IMG/VR virus record: IMGVR_UViG_3300042868_014229
Location: 1 to 60,658 of that record
Length of the DNA: 60,658 bases
Direction: 5' to 3' (one strand)
DNA from: a virus
The notes under the pieces were generated by a model. It was not told the origin of the DNA and ran no database searches. It saw only the letters and a list, made by a program, of their open reading frames with translations. This document shows, piece by piece, positions 7,681 to 15,251 of the stretch. How positions within the stretch are numbered: position 1 is the stretch's first letter; the number at the start of each line of letters is the position of its first letter. The position numbers and the translations under genes are program-made.

Positions 7681-8274
7681 TTAGTTAGCAGCATCTAACC
7701 TTGCCATAAGAGCTTTCAATTGCTCTTGTGTTGCAACGTCAACTATCGCTAACTTATTCACTGGTTGTGTAAAGTGTAATGGAACCGTAGCTACAATGTA
7801 ATGCATGTTATGCTCGATATAGATATCTTCTGGTGTAAATCCGAATACTGCATCACCGTTTGTTCCATATGAACCATCTTCTGCAGGTGAAGGTAGCGTA
7901 GAATAATTCCCAGCTTCATAACTAGAATTTTTAACAATTTGTTCAGTGTTTGTCAATTGAGAGTTAACGCTAGATACTTTGTTTACTTGGTAATATCCAA
8001 TCGGAGCCGAAACACCTTCATTGAAGATATACATGTAGAACATTACACTTCTATCGTTTTGCAACTTGAAACGTTTGATAAGGTTATCACGTTCAAGTGA
8101 CCATGTAATTCTTGGTGCTGGTTGAACTTGGTTCAGGTTTTGTTGATTAATTTCAGTGTGAGCTTGTTCATCTCTTGCTGATGTGTTTCTCGGTCTTGTC
8201 TCTTCACAACTTGAAGCTACTAATAACGTAACAAATACAAATACCATTGTGAATTTTCCTAATACTTTTTTCAT
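7681..8274 (-). CDS. Lipoprotein, 197 aa
   Basis: Signal peptide with lipobox VASSC (Cys about residue 23), then a disordered Gln/Asn-rich linker and a folded domain of about 140 residues. No known family recognised. It is transcribed with the single-span protein at 8287-8673 and followed by the candidate ncRNA. Probably envelope-located; role unknown. Confidence 0.7.
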   Translation of the reverse strand: MKKVLGKFTMVFVFVTLLVASSCEETRPRNTSARDEQAHTEINQQNLNQVQPAPRITWSLERDNLIKRFKLQNDRSVMFYMYIFNEGVSAPIGYYQVNKVSSVNSQLTNTEQIVKNSSYEAGNYSTLPSPAEDGSYGTNGDAVFGFTPEDIYIEHNMHYIVATVPLHFTQPVNKLAIVDVATQEQLKALMARLDAAN

Positions 8275-8286
8275 GTTTTCTTTTTT

Positions 8287-8673
8287 TTAATTATTATAAC
8301 AATTGAAGTCGTTAACATTTAATTCGTAAGGTAGAGCACTAGACTTCCAAAGGCTTCTTCCCCACATTTTTGATTTAGCATTGTAATCTTCAACCCATTT
8401 GTTTAATTGAGTTTTGATTGTGTTCACACGTTGAGCTTTGCTAAATTGCTCAAACATGACATCTTTTTCATCTAATTCTTTCATGTTACATAAGTCGGTA
8501 TTCAACTTACTACATGTGTTGTAGATTTCCTGGTACTCTTCGTAAACAATTACAGCATCTTCTGCATGTGTTGCCTTAGAAACTCTTGTTAACATCCATC
8601 CACCGATAGATAATCCTACTACTATGACAATAAGCCATAAATACAAATTCTTGAAAATTTTAATTTCGTCCAT
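8287..8673 (-). CDS. Single-span membrane protein, 128 aa
   Basis: Short cytoplasmic N-terminus, one hydrophobic helix (residues 11-30, YLWLIVIVVGLSIGGWML), then about 95 residues probably outside the cytoplasm, helical with three Cys residues. The topology resembles phage periplasmic-domain regulators such as T4 RI, but there is no sequence identity I can claim. Confidence 0.65.
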   Translation of the reverse strand: MDEIKIFKNLYLWLIVIVVGLSIGGWMLTRVSKATHAEDAVIVYEEYQEIYNTCSKLNTDLCNMKELDEKDVMFEQFSKAQRVNTIKTQLNKWVEDYNAKSKMWGRSLWKSSALPYELNVNDFNCYNN

Positions 8674-8730
8674 TTTTTAAAATGATTTTTAATACCTACT
8701 CTATTATTGGTTTTCGGCTTCCCCTTATTT

Positions 8731-8946
8731 TTAATCTAAAATCTCAACTCGTCTACATTCAACGTAGCTATCGTCTTCATAAAAAACATAAGCTGGTACG
8801 TTTAAATGTGGGTGGTTAATGATACCCTTGATGGTGTTTGTCTTGGCACCGCTTTTAAATGGTTTTGGGTTATATCTTTTATCACCATTGATTGACTTCT
8901 TTGTACATTTTCTACCAATGTACCCTTCATAAAATTCTGCTTCCAT
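8731..8946 (-). CDS. Hypothetical protein, 71 aa
   Basis: 71 residues, basic centre and beta-rich C-terminus (VPAYVFYEDDSYVECRRVEIL), possibly a small SH3-like barrel. Own promoter at 8969-9000. Function unknown. Confidence 0.5.
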   Translation of the reverse strand: MEAEFYEGYIGRKCTKKSINGDKRYNPKPFKSGAKTNTIKGIINHPHLNVPAYVFYEDDSYVECRRVEILD

Positions 8947-8968
8947 GACCTGTCTTTTAATTAGAGTG

Positions 8969-9000
8969 CAAATATATAATTTATTTTTTTAACTACCAAA
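8969..9000 (-). promoter_or_regulatory. Bacteroidetes-type promoter
   Basis: -33 TTTG (8997-9000), 20-nt spacer, -7 TATATTTG (8969-8976). Confidence 0.65.
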
Positions 9001-9013
9001 CTTTTTAATTAAA

Positions 9014-9547
9014 TTAATCAAAAATATTATTTGAATAGATTGTTATTTCATGGTATTTCATTAGATATTCTTCTACTTCAACCCATGTTGGATAATCACC
9101 ATGACCAAAGTGTAAGTGTTTACCAATAAAGTATTCAGCACCATTGGCTAGTCTATCATCAACCAGGAAATCACCCATATTTAATTCTTTTCGTTGAGAT
9201 AGAATAAGTCTATCTTTTGCTTCATCACCAAAGTATTTTTGAATCCAATGTCTTTTATCCATATAAGACTCAGGGACCAACCAACAAGGCGTTGAAAGGA
9301 ATAAGATATCATAATGTTCCCAAAGTCTATTAACGGCCTCTATACTGCCTTGTATTGGTTCTAAATCTAAGAACATTCTAGGATTATCTGACATTACCTT
9401 TTCAACCATCTTAGAACGTTTCTCATAGTTGGGTGCGTTTGATGATAGTGTAACAATACTTGGGTTTATTTCTAATACCCTTTTATCGAAATCGGCTAGT
9501 ACTCCATCCATATCAACATAGAGTATTTTTTTGTTGTTTTTTCTCAT
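9014..9547 (-). CDS. 5'(3')-deoxyribonucleotidase-like HAD phosphatase
   Basis: 177 residues of the NT5C family. Catalytic motif I is YVDMDGVLADFDKRV (nucleophile Asp and acid/base Asp), followed by FLDLEPIQGSIEA, LFLSTP (motif II), and FLVDDRLANGAEYF (motif IV acidic pair). The family removes 5' or 3' phosphates from deoxynucleoside monophosphates. In a phage it would tune dNMP pools, for example by removing unwanted bases. Ends at the odd tRNA-like RNA. Confidence 0.8.
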   Translation of the reverse strand: MRKNNKKILYVDMDGVLADFDKRVLEINPSIVTLSSNAPNYEKRSKMVEKVMSDNPRMFLDLEPIQGSIEAVNRLWEHYDILFLSTPCWLVPESYMDKRHWIQKYFGDEAKDRLILSQRKELNMGDFLVDDRLANGAEYFIGKHLHFGHGDYPTWVEVEEYLMKYHEITIYSNNIFD

Positions 9548-9557
9548 AATATTTTTT

Positions 9558-9720
9558 TGGTAGGGATGGCAGGAATCGAACCTGCACGAGTTCCATGTTT
9601 TATCATGCCTTGTTTCCCTTTTAGTGTCCTAAGTCGGCTAGCATGCAGAAACAACTTAGGTAGTAAGGAACTCTAGTAAGATTGCGTATAACTTAGCGGC
9701 TACCATTTCGCCACATCCCC
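9558..9720 (-). ncRNA. 163-nt tRNA-like RNA with pseudoknot potential
   Basis: The 5' end has a normal tRNA acceptor strand and D arm, and the 3' end has a normal T arm (GCAGG TTCGATT CCTGC), acceptor strand and encoded CCA (9558-9560). The acceptor stem GGGGATG/CATCCCT pairs over 7 bp with G1-U72. Between the arms lies about 100 nt instead of an ordinary anticodon arm. A 7-bp helix GAGTTCC (9667-9673)/GGAACTC (9588-9594) closes it. Inside, CCTAAG (9655-9660) pairs with CTTAGG (9628-9633) and TTGTTTC (9648-9654) with GAAACAA (9610-9616), which interleave as an H-type pseudoknot. The D arm and long extra arm look tRNA-Leu-like. It is either a tRNA with a large insertion or a reduced tmRNA-like RNA. 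No clear anticodon can be assigned. Confidence 0.55.
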
Positions 9721-9722
9721 AT

Positions 9723-10082
9723 TTATTTTTTCTTTTTAGGTTTACGATATATTTCAGTTAATCCATTTAAATGTATGACTTTATCGTATGTATACATAAT
9801 TACTTTTAATGTCTTTTTTACTCTAATTCTTATTGAACCAATAACTTTAGCTGATTTAATATCAATACAAAACAAACCAGGAATTATCTCATTTCTTTTG
9901 TATTTAGCAACCAAACTATCCATTACTTCTGACATTATTAGTGGTCTAGCAAGGGAATCACAAAAAATTACATTTGAATTTTTATGCATTAATCCTCTTT
10001 GAATTCCACCATAACCAAAATTATAATACTCAATACTTTGACCTATTGCAAATATTGGTAATAAAACTAATAATAATTTCAT
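9723..10082 (-). CDS. Secreted hypothetical protein, 119 aa
   Basis: Begins MKLLLVLLPIFAIGQS, a cleavable signal peptide, so it is probably exported. The remaining 103 residues end in a basic KPKKKK tail. No family recognised. It directly precedes the tRNA-like RNA on the transcript. Confidence 0.55.
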   Translation of the reverse strand: MKLLLVLLPIFAIGQSIEYYNFGYGGIQRGLMHKNSNVIFCDSLARPLIMSEVMDSLVAKYKRNEIIPGLFCIDIKSAKVIGSIRIRVKKTLKVIMYTYDKVIHLNGLTEIYRKPKKKK

Positions 10083-10088
10083 ATTTAG

Positions 10089-10358
10089 CTAATTTAAACA
10101 AATTTCAAATTGATTTTCTTCAGTGCCAAATACATTGAATATGAATTCTTCTCTTACTCTCATTTCATAAAGAAAAACTTCTAAAGAAGATTCGATATTA
10201 TCTAACATATCGTTGATATCTTCTATCTCATCTTCATCCTCAAAATCATCTAGGTTAGCTAACTTTGAACATAATTTAACTTTCTGTTTAGTCAAAATAT
10301 CAATCTTAGTATATAAATTGCTATATGATAATAGAGTATAATTATTATTATTTTTCAT
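10089..10358 (-). CDS. Hypothetical coiled-coil protein, 89 aa
   Basis: 89 residues, largely helical with an acidic patch (DDFEDEDEIEDINDML) and coiled-coil character. Promoter -7 box at 10379-10386. Function unknown. Confidence 0.55.
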   Translation of the reverse strand: MKNNNNYTLLSYSNLYTKIDILTKQKVKLCSKLANLDDFEDEDEIEDINDMLDNIESSLEVFLYEMRVREEFIFNVFGTEENQFEICLN

Positions 10359-10378
10359 ATAATTAATATTATTATTGG

Positions 10379-10386
10379 CAAATATA
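10379..10386 (-). promoter_or_regulatory. Promoter -7 box
   Basis: TATATTTG, 20 nt upstream of the start at 10358. No clear -33 element is seen. Confidence 0.45.
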
Positions 10387-10426
10387 CTAATTTATTTTGA
10401 TATAATCACTGTTTTTATAAAATAAT

Positions 10427-11089
10427 TTATTTACCATTATAAAATTCATCTTGTTTTTTTATATAATCAGGGTCATCATGGAAAAAACCATCATTATAAA
10501 CAGGTTTTGGTTCTTCTATTTCAACTGGTTCTGGTGTTTTATTTCTTTCTAAACATGCCTGGATATTTCTATCAACCCAACCAGGGTGAGAAATTAAAGT
10601 TTGATTTGTAAAAAGAATTAGTATCCAACCAATAACTAATATAAAGGTTAAAAAAGCTTTTTTACATTTATCTTCAGTATCAAATGTTATATTTATTGTG
10701 TTAAATATAAAACCACTAAAAAGTAGAAAAATAACGTGAAATACTAGTGATACAGCGTTTAAACATACCAATATATTAATAATACTTTCACTTAATATTA
10801 TATGTAAAAAATTAGTTACTAGCCAACCGTGATAAGCATCATATAAAAAATATCCACCTAAAACAATACCAACTATATTTAAAATATTAGTTCGGCCATT
10901 AAAATTTAAAATAGCTAATATTAAGGTAAGTGGTGATACAATTTGAATAAATAAGATTGCTGAAAAAATATTCATAAATCCACCTACCAACTCATAACCA
11001 GCTCTACTATCGTAGTCCCATTCTTCAATTCTAAGATTTGAACCATTAGCGTGTTTCCCTAAGAATACCTTTTCGGGTCTAAAATTCAT
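10427..11089 (-). CDS. Multi-span membrane protein, 220 aa
   Basis: Four hydrophobic segments (about residues 38-60, 68-84, 100-125, 144-160) with a cytoplasmic-type N-terminus and a polar Pro/Glu-rich C-tail. No recognised transporter signature. It starts 2 nt after the 206-aa gene upstream, so cotranscribed. Function unknown. Confidence 0.65.
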   Translation of the reverse strand: MNFRPEKVFLGKHANGSNLRIEEWDYDSRAGYELVGGFMNIFSAILFIQIVSPLTLILAILNFNGRTNILNIVGIVLGGYFLYDAYHGWLVTNFLHIILSESIINILVCLNAVSLVFHVIFLLFSGFIFNTINITFDTEDKCKKAFLTFILVIGWILILFTNQTLISHPGWVDRNIQACLERNKTPEPVEIEEPKPVYNDGFFHDDPDYIKKQDEFYNGK

Positions 11090-11091
11090 AA

Positions 11092-11712
11092 CTATTTCTT
11101 TTTTAAGATTGGATTCAACACATTTTGAATTGTTCTAACAGCTGATTTGAATGTACGATATTCTTCATCAGTTAATTTTCTGGTATCAGTAAGCATATCA
11201 TTGATACATTTATTATTCATAGTCAAATAAATGTTTTTAAGGTCATTGTTAGCTAACGCTGCCAATTGAGGATTGGTTCCAACACCACCTTGATTTTTGA
11301 TATCTTGAACTATTTTTTCTTTACCATACCATTTAGGTAATTTTTTTGTTGTGGATGTTGTTTTTTTAACTGAAGGTACAGGTGTTGCAACTGGTGCTAC
11401 TTCAATAACAACAGGAATTTCCTGGGTTACCACCTCTGATGGAACCAGGTTTTCAATGTCTGAATTTAATACTCTAAGGTATTTTTCAACATAACCTTTC
11501 TTGGTTGAAATGACTTTATCAAAGAAATCAAAGACGATTTCTTTAATCTCTTCAGTTAAAATATTATCTTTAGACATTCTATATAACATATTGAATGGTA
11601 ATCTAACATCTTCAGTGAACATGCTCTTTAAATCAGCATCTTTTTCAATAACATTTAATGCTACTAATTCGTTGTATTCTAAGTCCGCAATTTTTTCTAC
11701 TGTAACTTTCAT
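11092..11712 (-). CDS. Hypothetical protein with Pro/Thr linker, 206 aa
   Basis: Two globular parts joined by a low-complexity PVATPVPSVKKTTSTTKK linker (about residues 108-126). The N-part is helical and acidic; the C-part is a basic helical domain. A promoter lies at 11738-11767. No family recognised. Confidence 0.6.
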   Translation of the reverse strand: MKVTVEKIADLEYNELVALNVIEKDADLKSMFTEDVRLPFNMLYRMSKDNILTEEIKEIVFDFFDKVISTKKGYVEKYLRVLNSDIENLVPSEVVTQEIPVVIEVAPVATPVPSVKKTTSTTKKLPKWYGKEKIVQDIKNQGGVGTNPQLAALANNDLKNIYLTMNNKCINDMLTDTRKLTDEEYRTFKSAVRTIQNVLNPILKKK

Positions 11713-11737
11713 GATTAATTTATTTAAAATTATAGGG

Positions 11738-11767
11738 CAAAGATAAAACCTTTTTTTAAATAACCAA
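11738..11767 (-). promoter_or_regulatory. Bacteroidetes-type promoter
   Basis: -7 TATCTTTG (11738-11745), GTTG -33 element at 11764-11767, 18-nt spacer with an A-tract. Confidence 0.6.
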
Positions 11768-11797
11768 CTATTTTATGAATTATTTTTAATAAAAATA

Positions 11798-11825
11798 AAA
11801 AACCCTCGAATTACCGAGGGTTTTT
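11798..11825 (-). terminator. Intrinsic terminator
   Basis: Stem ACCCTCG/CGAGGGT with a short loop, flanked by A and T runs, immediately after the stop of 11827-12207. Works on both strands. Confidence 0.85.
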
Positions 11826-11826
11826 G

Positions 11827-12207
11827 TTATTGTTTATTTTTAATTGCGGTTCTAACTCTATCTAATTGGTCATCGTCAAATTGATAAAGACCACCTTCAT
11901 CATTTTTATCTTGGTGAAGCATCTTACCAAATAAAGAACGATTGGCACCAACTTTATCATCTTCCCAACCCAAAGCTTTTTTCATTACAGCTACTTGAGA
12001 AAATGCTAAGTCTTTTTCAAAGTAGTTTTGAACGTCATTGTAATCCATTTTGGTATTACGATTTTCATCATCTTTTTTTTCACTATCAGATTTATTAGAC
12101 TGTTTTTCTTTTTTTGGTTGAGATTTTTCTTCAGAATTTTTCCCAGCTTCACGAATTCTATCAAATAAGCTTTCTCTCAATTTAATTTTTATAATATTTT
12201 TTTCCAT
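11827..12207 (-). CDS. Hypothetical protein with N-terminal tag, 126 aa
   Basis: The N-terminus (MEKNIIKIKLRESLFDRIRE) resembles the amphipathic tag on the proteins at 43824, 44347 and 45447. A highly charged Lys/Ser/Glu-rich linker follows (residues 22-55), then a folded acidic domain (residues 55-126). The tag may be a virion-targeting peptide. Function of the domain is unknown. Confidence 0.6.
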   Translation of the reverse strand: MEKNIIKIKLRESLFDRIREAGKNSEEKSQPKKEKQSNKSDSEKKDDENRNTKMDYNDVQNYFEKDLAFSQVAVMKKALGWEDDKVGANRSLFGKMLHQDKNDEGGLYQFDDDQLDRVRTAIKNKQ

Positions 12208-12258
12208 ATCAATTTTGGTTTATTATAAATATCTAACTTTTGTAAAAAATAGATAATA

Positions 12259-13143
12259 TTATCCATTAATATCAATAGTTTGAGCACATTTATTTGATGA
12301 GTTTCTCAATTTCTTTAATATTCTTTCTTTTGATAAACGAATAGCTTCATTACAAACATCATATTTGTTAGCAATTTCACTAATTGTTAATACTTCACAA
12401 TTATTTAAACCAAATAATGAAGATATAATATCTTTCTCTTTTGGTTTAAGAGTATTTAACAATCTATCCAATTGTTCGTTAACATCAGATTCATTTACCA
12501 AATAATCCGTAGGTCTAAAGAATGAATCATCACTAATAAGGTCACCCAACGTAGCACTACCATCATTATCTGATGATATATCTCTATCCAAAGAATCAAC
12601 ACTAAACACATTCAATAATGAAAGTACCTTGATTTCTTCATCAGAAACTTCATTACCGTATTCAGATATGACATCTTCAATATCAACACCTCTACCTAAT
12701 TTTTGTTCCAAAGCTGCCATCTTTTGGTTCATTTTAGACATGTTGGTAATTTTGTTTATTGGAATACGAACTGTTCTACCATTGTTTGATTGGTATTCAT
12801 TGATGTACTTTCTAATCCACCATACAGCATATGAAATGAATTTGAAGCCCATGTCTGGTTTGAATCTTTTGGCAGCATAAATCAACCCTAAATTACCTTC
12901 ATTGATAAGGTCACCCAACAAGCAATCTTTGTTTTCATATTGTTTGGCAACACTCACAACAAAACGCAAGTTTCTATTGATAAGTTCATTCATTGCAGTT
13001 TCATCACCTGCAGATGATTTAAAAGCACATTCTGCTTCTTCTTCTGGTGTGAATTTTTTATAAGCGTAGATATCTCTAAAATATTGTTTTAGGTAATCGT
13101 TATCTCTATTCGTAACTTTGGCTGTAATAGTTAATGGTTTCAT
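12259..13143 (-). CDS. Sigma-70 family RNA polymerase sigma factor
   Basis: 294 residues with sigma region 1.2 (YLKQYFRDIYAYKKFTPEEE), region 2 (NLRFVVSVAKQYENK, LGDLINEGNLGLIYAAKRF, FISYAVWWIRKYI; -10 melting and recognition), region 3, and region 4 helix-turn-helix (LTISEIANKYDVCNEAIRL) for -35/-33 contact. It lacks region 1.1 and is about the length of Bacteroidetes RpoD, which it resembles. It would redirect host RNA polymerase to phage promoters. No Bacteroidetes-type box is evident directly upstream of it. Confidence 0.9.
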   Translation of the reverse strand: MKPLTITAKVTNRDNDYLKQYFRDIYAYKKFTPEEEAECAFKSSAGDETAMNELINRNLRFVVSVAKQYENKDCLLGDLINEGNLGLIYAAKRFKPDMGFKFISYAVWWIRKYINEYQSNNGRTVRIPINKITNMSKMNQKMAALEQKLGRGVDIEDVISEYGNEVSDEEIKVLSLLNVFSVDSLDRDISSDNDGSATLGDLISDDSFFRPTDYLVNESDVNEQLDRLLNTLKPKEKDIISSLFGLNNCEVLTISEIANKYDVCNEAIRLSKERILKKLRNSSNKCAQTIDING

Positions 13144-13181
13144 TTTCTATGATTTTATGATTAATGATTTGGGGTGTAGTA

Positions 13182-13634
13182 TTAAAGAGTTCTTTCCATA
13201 TCACGTTTGATATCTTTCTCTTTAATAGATTGTCGTTTGTCGTAGAGGTGTTTACCTTTGGCTAAGCCAATTTCAAGCTTGATTAAACCTGTGTCAGTAA
13301 TTATAACCTCTAAAGGTACAATAGTCAAGCCTTTTTCACCTAAACTTTTGTCCAATTTGGCAATTTCTTTCTTTTTCATCAATAACTTCTTATCCCTAAG
13401 AGGTTTATGATTATAGTGTTTACCACCTTCTGTGTATTCAGCTATGTGCATACCTTTGATGAATATCTCACCATCAAGTATATAACAATAAGCTTCACTC
13501 ACGGAAACCTTACCTGCTCGAATAGACTTAACTTCCGAACCTTGTAACTGAATTCCAGCAGTGTTCTTTTCAAGTATGTTATACTCAAAATAGGCTTTTT
13601 TGTTCTTTGTAATTGATTTCATTTTTTTTAACAT
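13182..13634 (-). CDS. smpB: SmpB, tmRNA-binding protein
   Basis: 150 residues matching SmpB over its full length: N-terminal KNKKAYFEYNILEKNTAGIQLQGSEVKSIR (split here for display), GKVSVSEAYCYI, YNHKPLRDKKLLMKK, and a basic C-terminal tail GLAKGKHLYDKRQSIKEKD that contacts the decoding centre. SmpB delivers tmRNA to stalled ribosomes. With RNase R at 18076-20001 and odd tRNA-like RNAs nearby, this suggests a phage trans-translation or ribosome-rescue function. It overlaps the 75-aa gene upstream by 7 nt. Confidence 0.93.
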   Translation of the reverse strand: MLKKMKSITKNKKAYFEYNILEKNTAGIQLQGSEVKSIRAGKVSVSEAYCYILDGEIFIKGMHIAEYTEGGKHYNHKPLRDKKLLMKKKEIAKLDKSLGEKGLTIVPLEVIITDTGLIKLEIGLAKGKHLYDKRQSIKEKDIKRDMERTL

Positions 13635-13855
13635 CTCAATACAGCACCATCACTATCTCTACTAGGAAATGTTGGGTTGTGTATTTGGTTTAATTCTTCT
13701 TGGTGCTCTGGACCACCCATGCTTGGGTCAATCTCATGTTTAAACACAAGAGCTAAGTGCTTCTTGATTTGTGCTGTTTCTTTTCTACTGATTTCTGTTG
13801 GTTCAGTAATTTCAAAAAATCCCTGCAACCAGTATGCGAAGTCTCTGCTCGTCAT
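13628..13855 (-). CDS. Conserved small phage protein (SRDFxYWLQGFFE type), 75 aa
   Basis: Contains SRDFAYWLQGFFEI and HLALVFKHEIDPSMG, a combination I recognise from many phage small proteins of unknown role. Promoter -7 box at 13886-13893. Function unknown, but the pattern supports a phage origin for the window. Confidence 0.7.
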   Translation of the reverse strand: MTSRDFAYWLQGFFEITEPTEISRKETAQIKKHLALVFKHEIDPSMGGPEHQEELNQIHNPTFPSRDSDGAVLRC

Positions 13856-13885
13856 AACAATTTTGTTTTATATTAATACTAAATG

Positions 13886-13893
13886 CAAATATA
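13886..13893 (-). promoter_or_regulatory. Promoter -7 box
   Basis: TATATTTG, 30 nt upstream of the start at 13855. It would drive the small gene and smpB. Confidence 0.5.
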
Positions 13894-13911
13894 CGAATAA
13901 AATTTGGATAT

Positions 13912-14154
13912 TTACTTTTTTTCTTTCTTTTTTTTAGGCCACATTCCTTCACATGGTTCTTCACACCATTTATGGGTTCTAGCAACGATTACGTTGGTTT
14001 GTTTAATATCACAACCATCTAGCATCATACTAGCAAATTCTTTGGCTGTTCTTTTATCTATCTTGTGTGATACGGCTACCAATACAGCTCCATTACACTT
14101 AGAGCAGCATGCTATTTGTACTTTAACTTTGCTTAAATCTTCCTCTTGGGTCAT
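13912..14154 (-). CDS. Small Cys-rich protein, 80 aa
   Basis: CCSKCNGAVLVAVSH and KWCEEPCEGMW carry paired cysteines that could bind zinc. Basic tail KKKKEKK. Its start overlaps the 86-aa gene upstream by 32 nt. Function unknown. Confidence 0.6.
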   Translation of the reverse strand: MTQEEDLSKVKVQIACCSKCNGAVLVAVSHKIDKRTAKEFASMMLDGCDIKQTNVIVARTHKWCEEPCEGMWPKKKKEKK

Positions 14155-14383
14155 CTTGTTTTAGTTTTAAAAGGATTAATACTCTTTCAATAATACTAGG
14201 TTTCCCAAAGTCTTCTGGGAACATTTTAATGTAATCATCTGAAAACATTTTGGGTTCTGGTATCATGTCATAGGTTAATGACCATTTGAATGGATACAAG
14301 TTTATTGGAACAGTAGTATCACGCCATATATAACCACGACCACCACCATATTCTTTGCTAACTTTACTAGTTATAATGTTCAT
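14123..14383 (-). CDS. Hypothetical protein, 86 aa
   Basis: 86 residues with aromatic-rich GYIWRDTTVPINLYPFKWSL. Overlaps the start of 13912-14154 by 32 nt and shares one nucleotide with the upstream stop (14383). No family recognised. Confidence 0.55.
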   Translation of the reverse strand: MNIITSKVSKEYGGGRGYIWRDTTVPINLYPFKWSLTYDMIPEPKMFSDDYIKMFPEDFGKPSIIERVLILLKLKQDDPRGRFKQS

Positions 14384-14598
14384 TATTTCTCAGAATTTTT
14401 ATTTTTATTCAACCATTTATCCATGATAACTCTAACTTTACTACCTAAAATCGCATCATCAGAAGTTTCATCGATTGCAATACCAATTTCCATGATTAAT
14501 ACCTCAAAATCAACCAACGTATTCAACATACTTAGTTCACCATCAAATTCTTCTTTAAATAATTGAATCATTTCTGGTAGTTCTTTTCTATCTTTCAT
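14383..14598 (-). CDS. Hypothetical acidic helical protein, 71 aa
   Basis: 71 residues, acidic and helical, in a tightly packed operon between the phosphoesterase and the 86-aa gene. No motif. Confidence 0.55.
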   Translation of the reverse strand: MKDRKELPEMIQLFKEEFDGELSMLNTLVDFEVLIMEIGIAIDETSDDAILGSKVRVIMDKWLNKNKNSEK

Positions 14599-14600
14599 AT

Positions 14601-15251
14601 TTACAAATTTATTTCTAATTCAAATGGCACATTGGCCATGTTATAACTCAGATTCAACACTGAAGCATTTATCAACAGCGGCCCATCAGCAAACTGAAAA
14701 GACCCATAAGCTTCATGGATATGTCCGCATTGATGCAATTTCAAATCCGTAAAGTCTTTTAACTTATCCAACAAATAAGGACAACCAGTCAAATCACCAC
14801 CCCTTGTTTTATCCAAGTAACCATAGATTGGTCCGTGAGTTAACAAAATATGTGTATCCAATGGAATCATATCCCAATGCTTAAGGATTTCTTCACCCTT
14901 TCGGTTGAATGCCCAGTTGTGAAACCATGGCTGAACTGGGCTTCCCCATATCTTAATACCATCAATTTCAACACCACTATCATTTAAGTATGTGATGTTA
15001 GGATACTTAGCCAACACTGCTTCAATTTCATATTCTGGTGCTTCCTCAAAGAAGAAGTCATGGTTACCTGCAATAAGAATCTTATGTGTGTAAGGCAAAT
15101 CGTTATACCATTCTAGAAATGCTTCCACTTCTGTTCTGGAACCTCGGCCACTAATGTCGCCAGAGTGTAATATGCAATCCCCACCAAGTAAATACTTAGA
15201 AGGGATTTGTAAATGCTTATTATGTGTATCGCTGATACATGTTATTTTCAT
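14601..15251 (-). CDS. Calcineurin-like metallophosphoesterase, 216 aa
   Basis: Full set of dimetal motifs: CISDTHNKH (D-x-H), LHSGDISGRG (GD), ILIAGNHDFF (GNHD), LLTHGP (H), and CGHIHEAYG (GHxH). The family hydrolyses phosphomono- or diesters, often nucleotides or cyclic nucleotides. It is 216 aa, a normal single-domain length. The st/stop with the glycosyltransferase gene upstream is adjacent, suggesting cotranscription. One of three such enzymes here (24717, 38704). Confidence 0.85.
   Translation of the reverse strand: MKITCISDTHNKHLQIPSKYLLGGDCILHSGDISGRGSRTEVEAFLEWYNDLPYTHKILIAGNHDFFFEEAPEYEIEAVLAKYPNITYLNDSGVEIDGIKIWGSPVQPWFHNWAFNRKGEEILKHWDMIPLDTHILLTHGPIYGYLDKTRGGDLTGCPYLLDKLKDFTDLKLHQCGHIHEAYGSFQFADGPLLINASVLNLSYNMANVPFELEINL

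Noticed and set aside
9558-9720. Canonical tmRNA
   Set aside because: Too short, no long tag frame, D stem present, and no G3-U70; only a reduced or tRNA-derived form remains possible.
13904-14164. 86-aa + strand frame
   Set aside because: Fully antisense to the Cys-rich 80-aa gene; no promoter; long shadows are common in AT-rich DNA.
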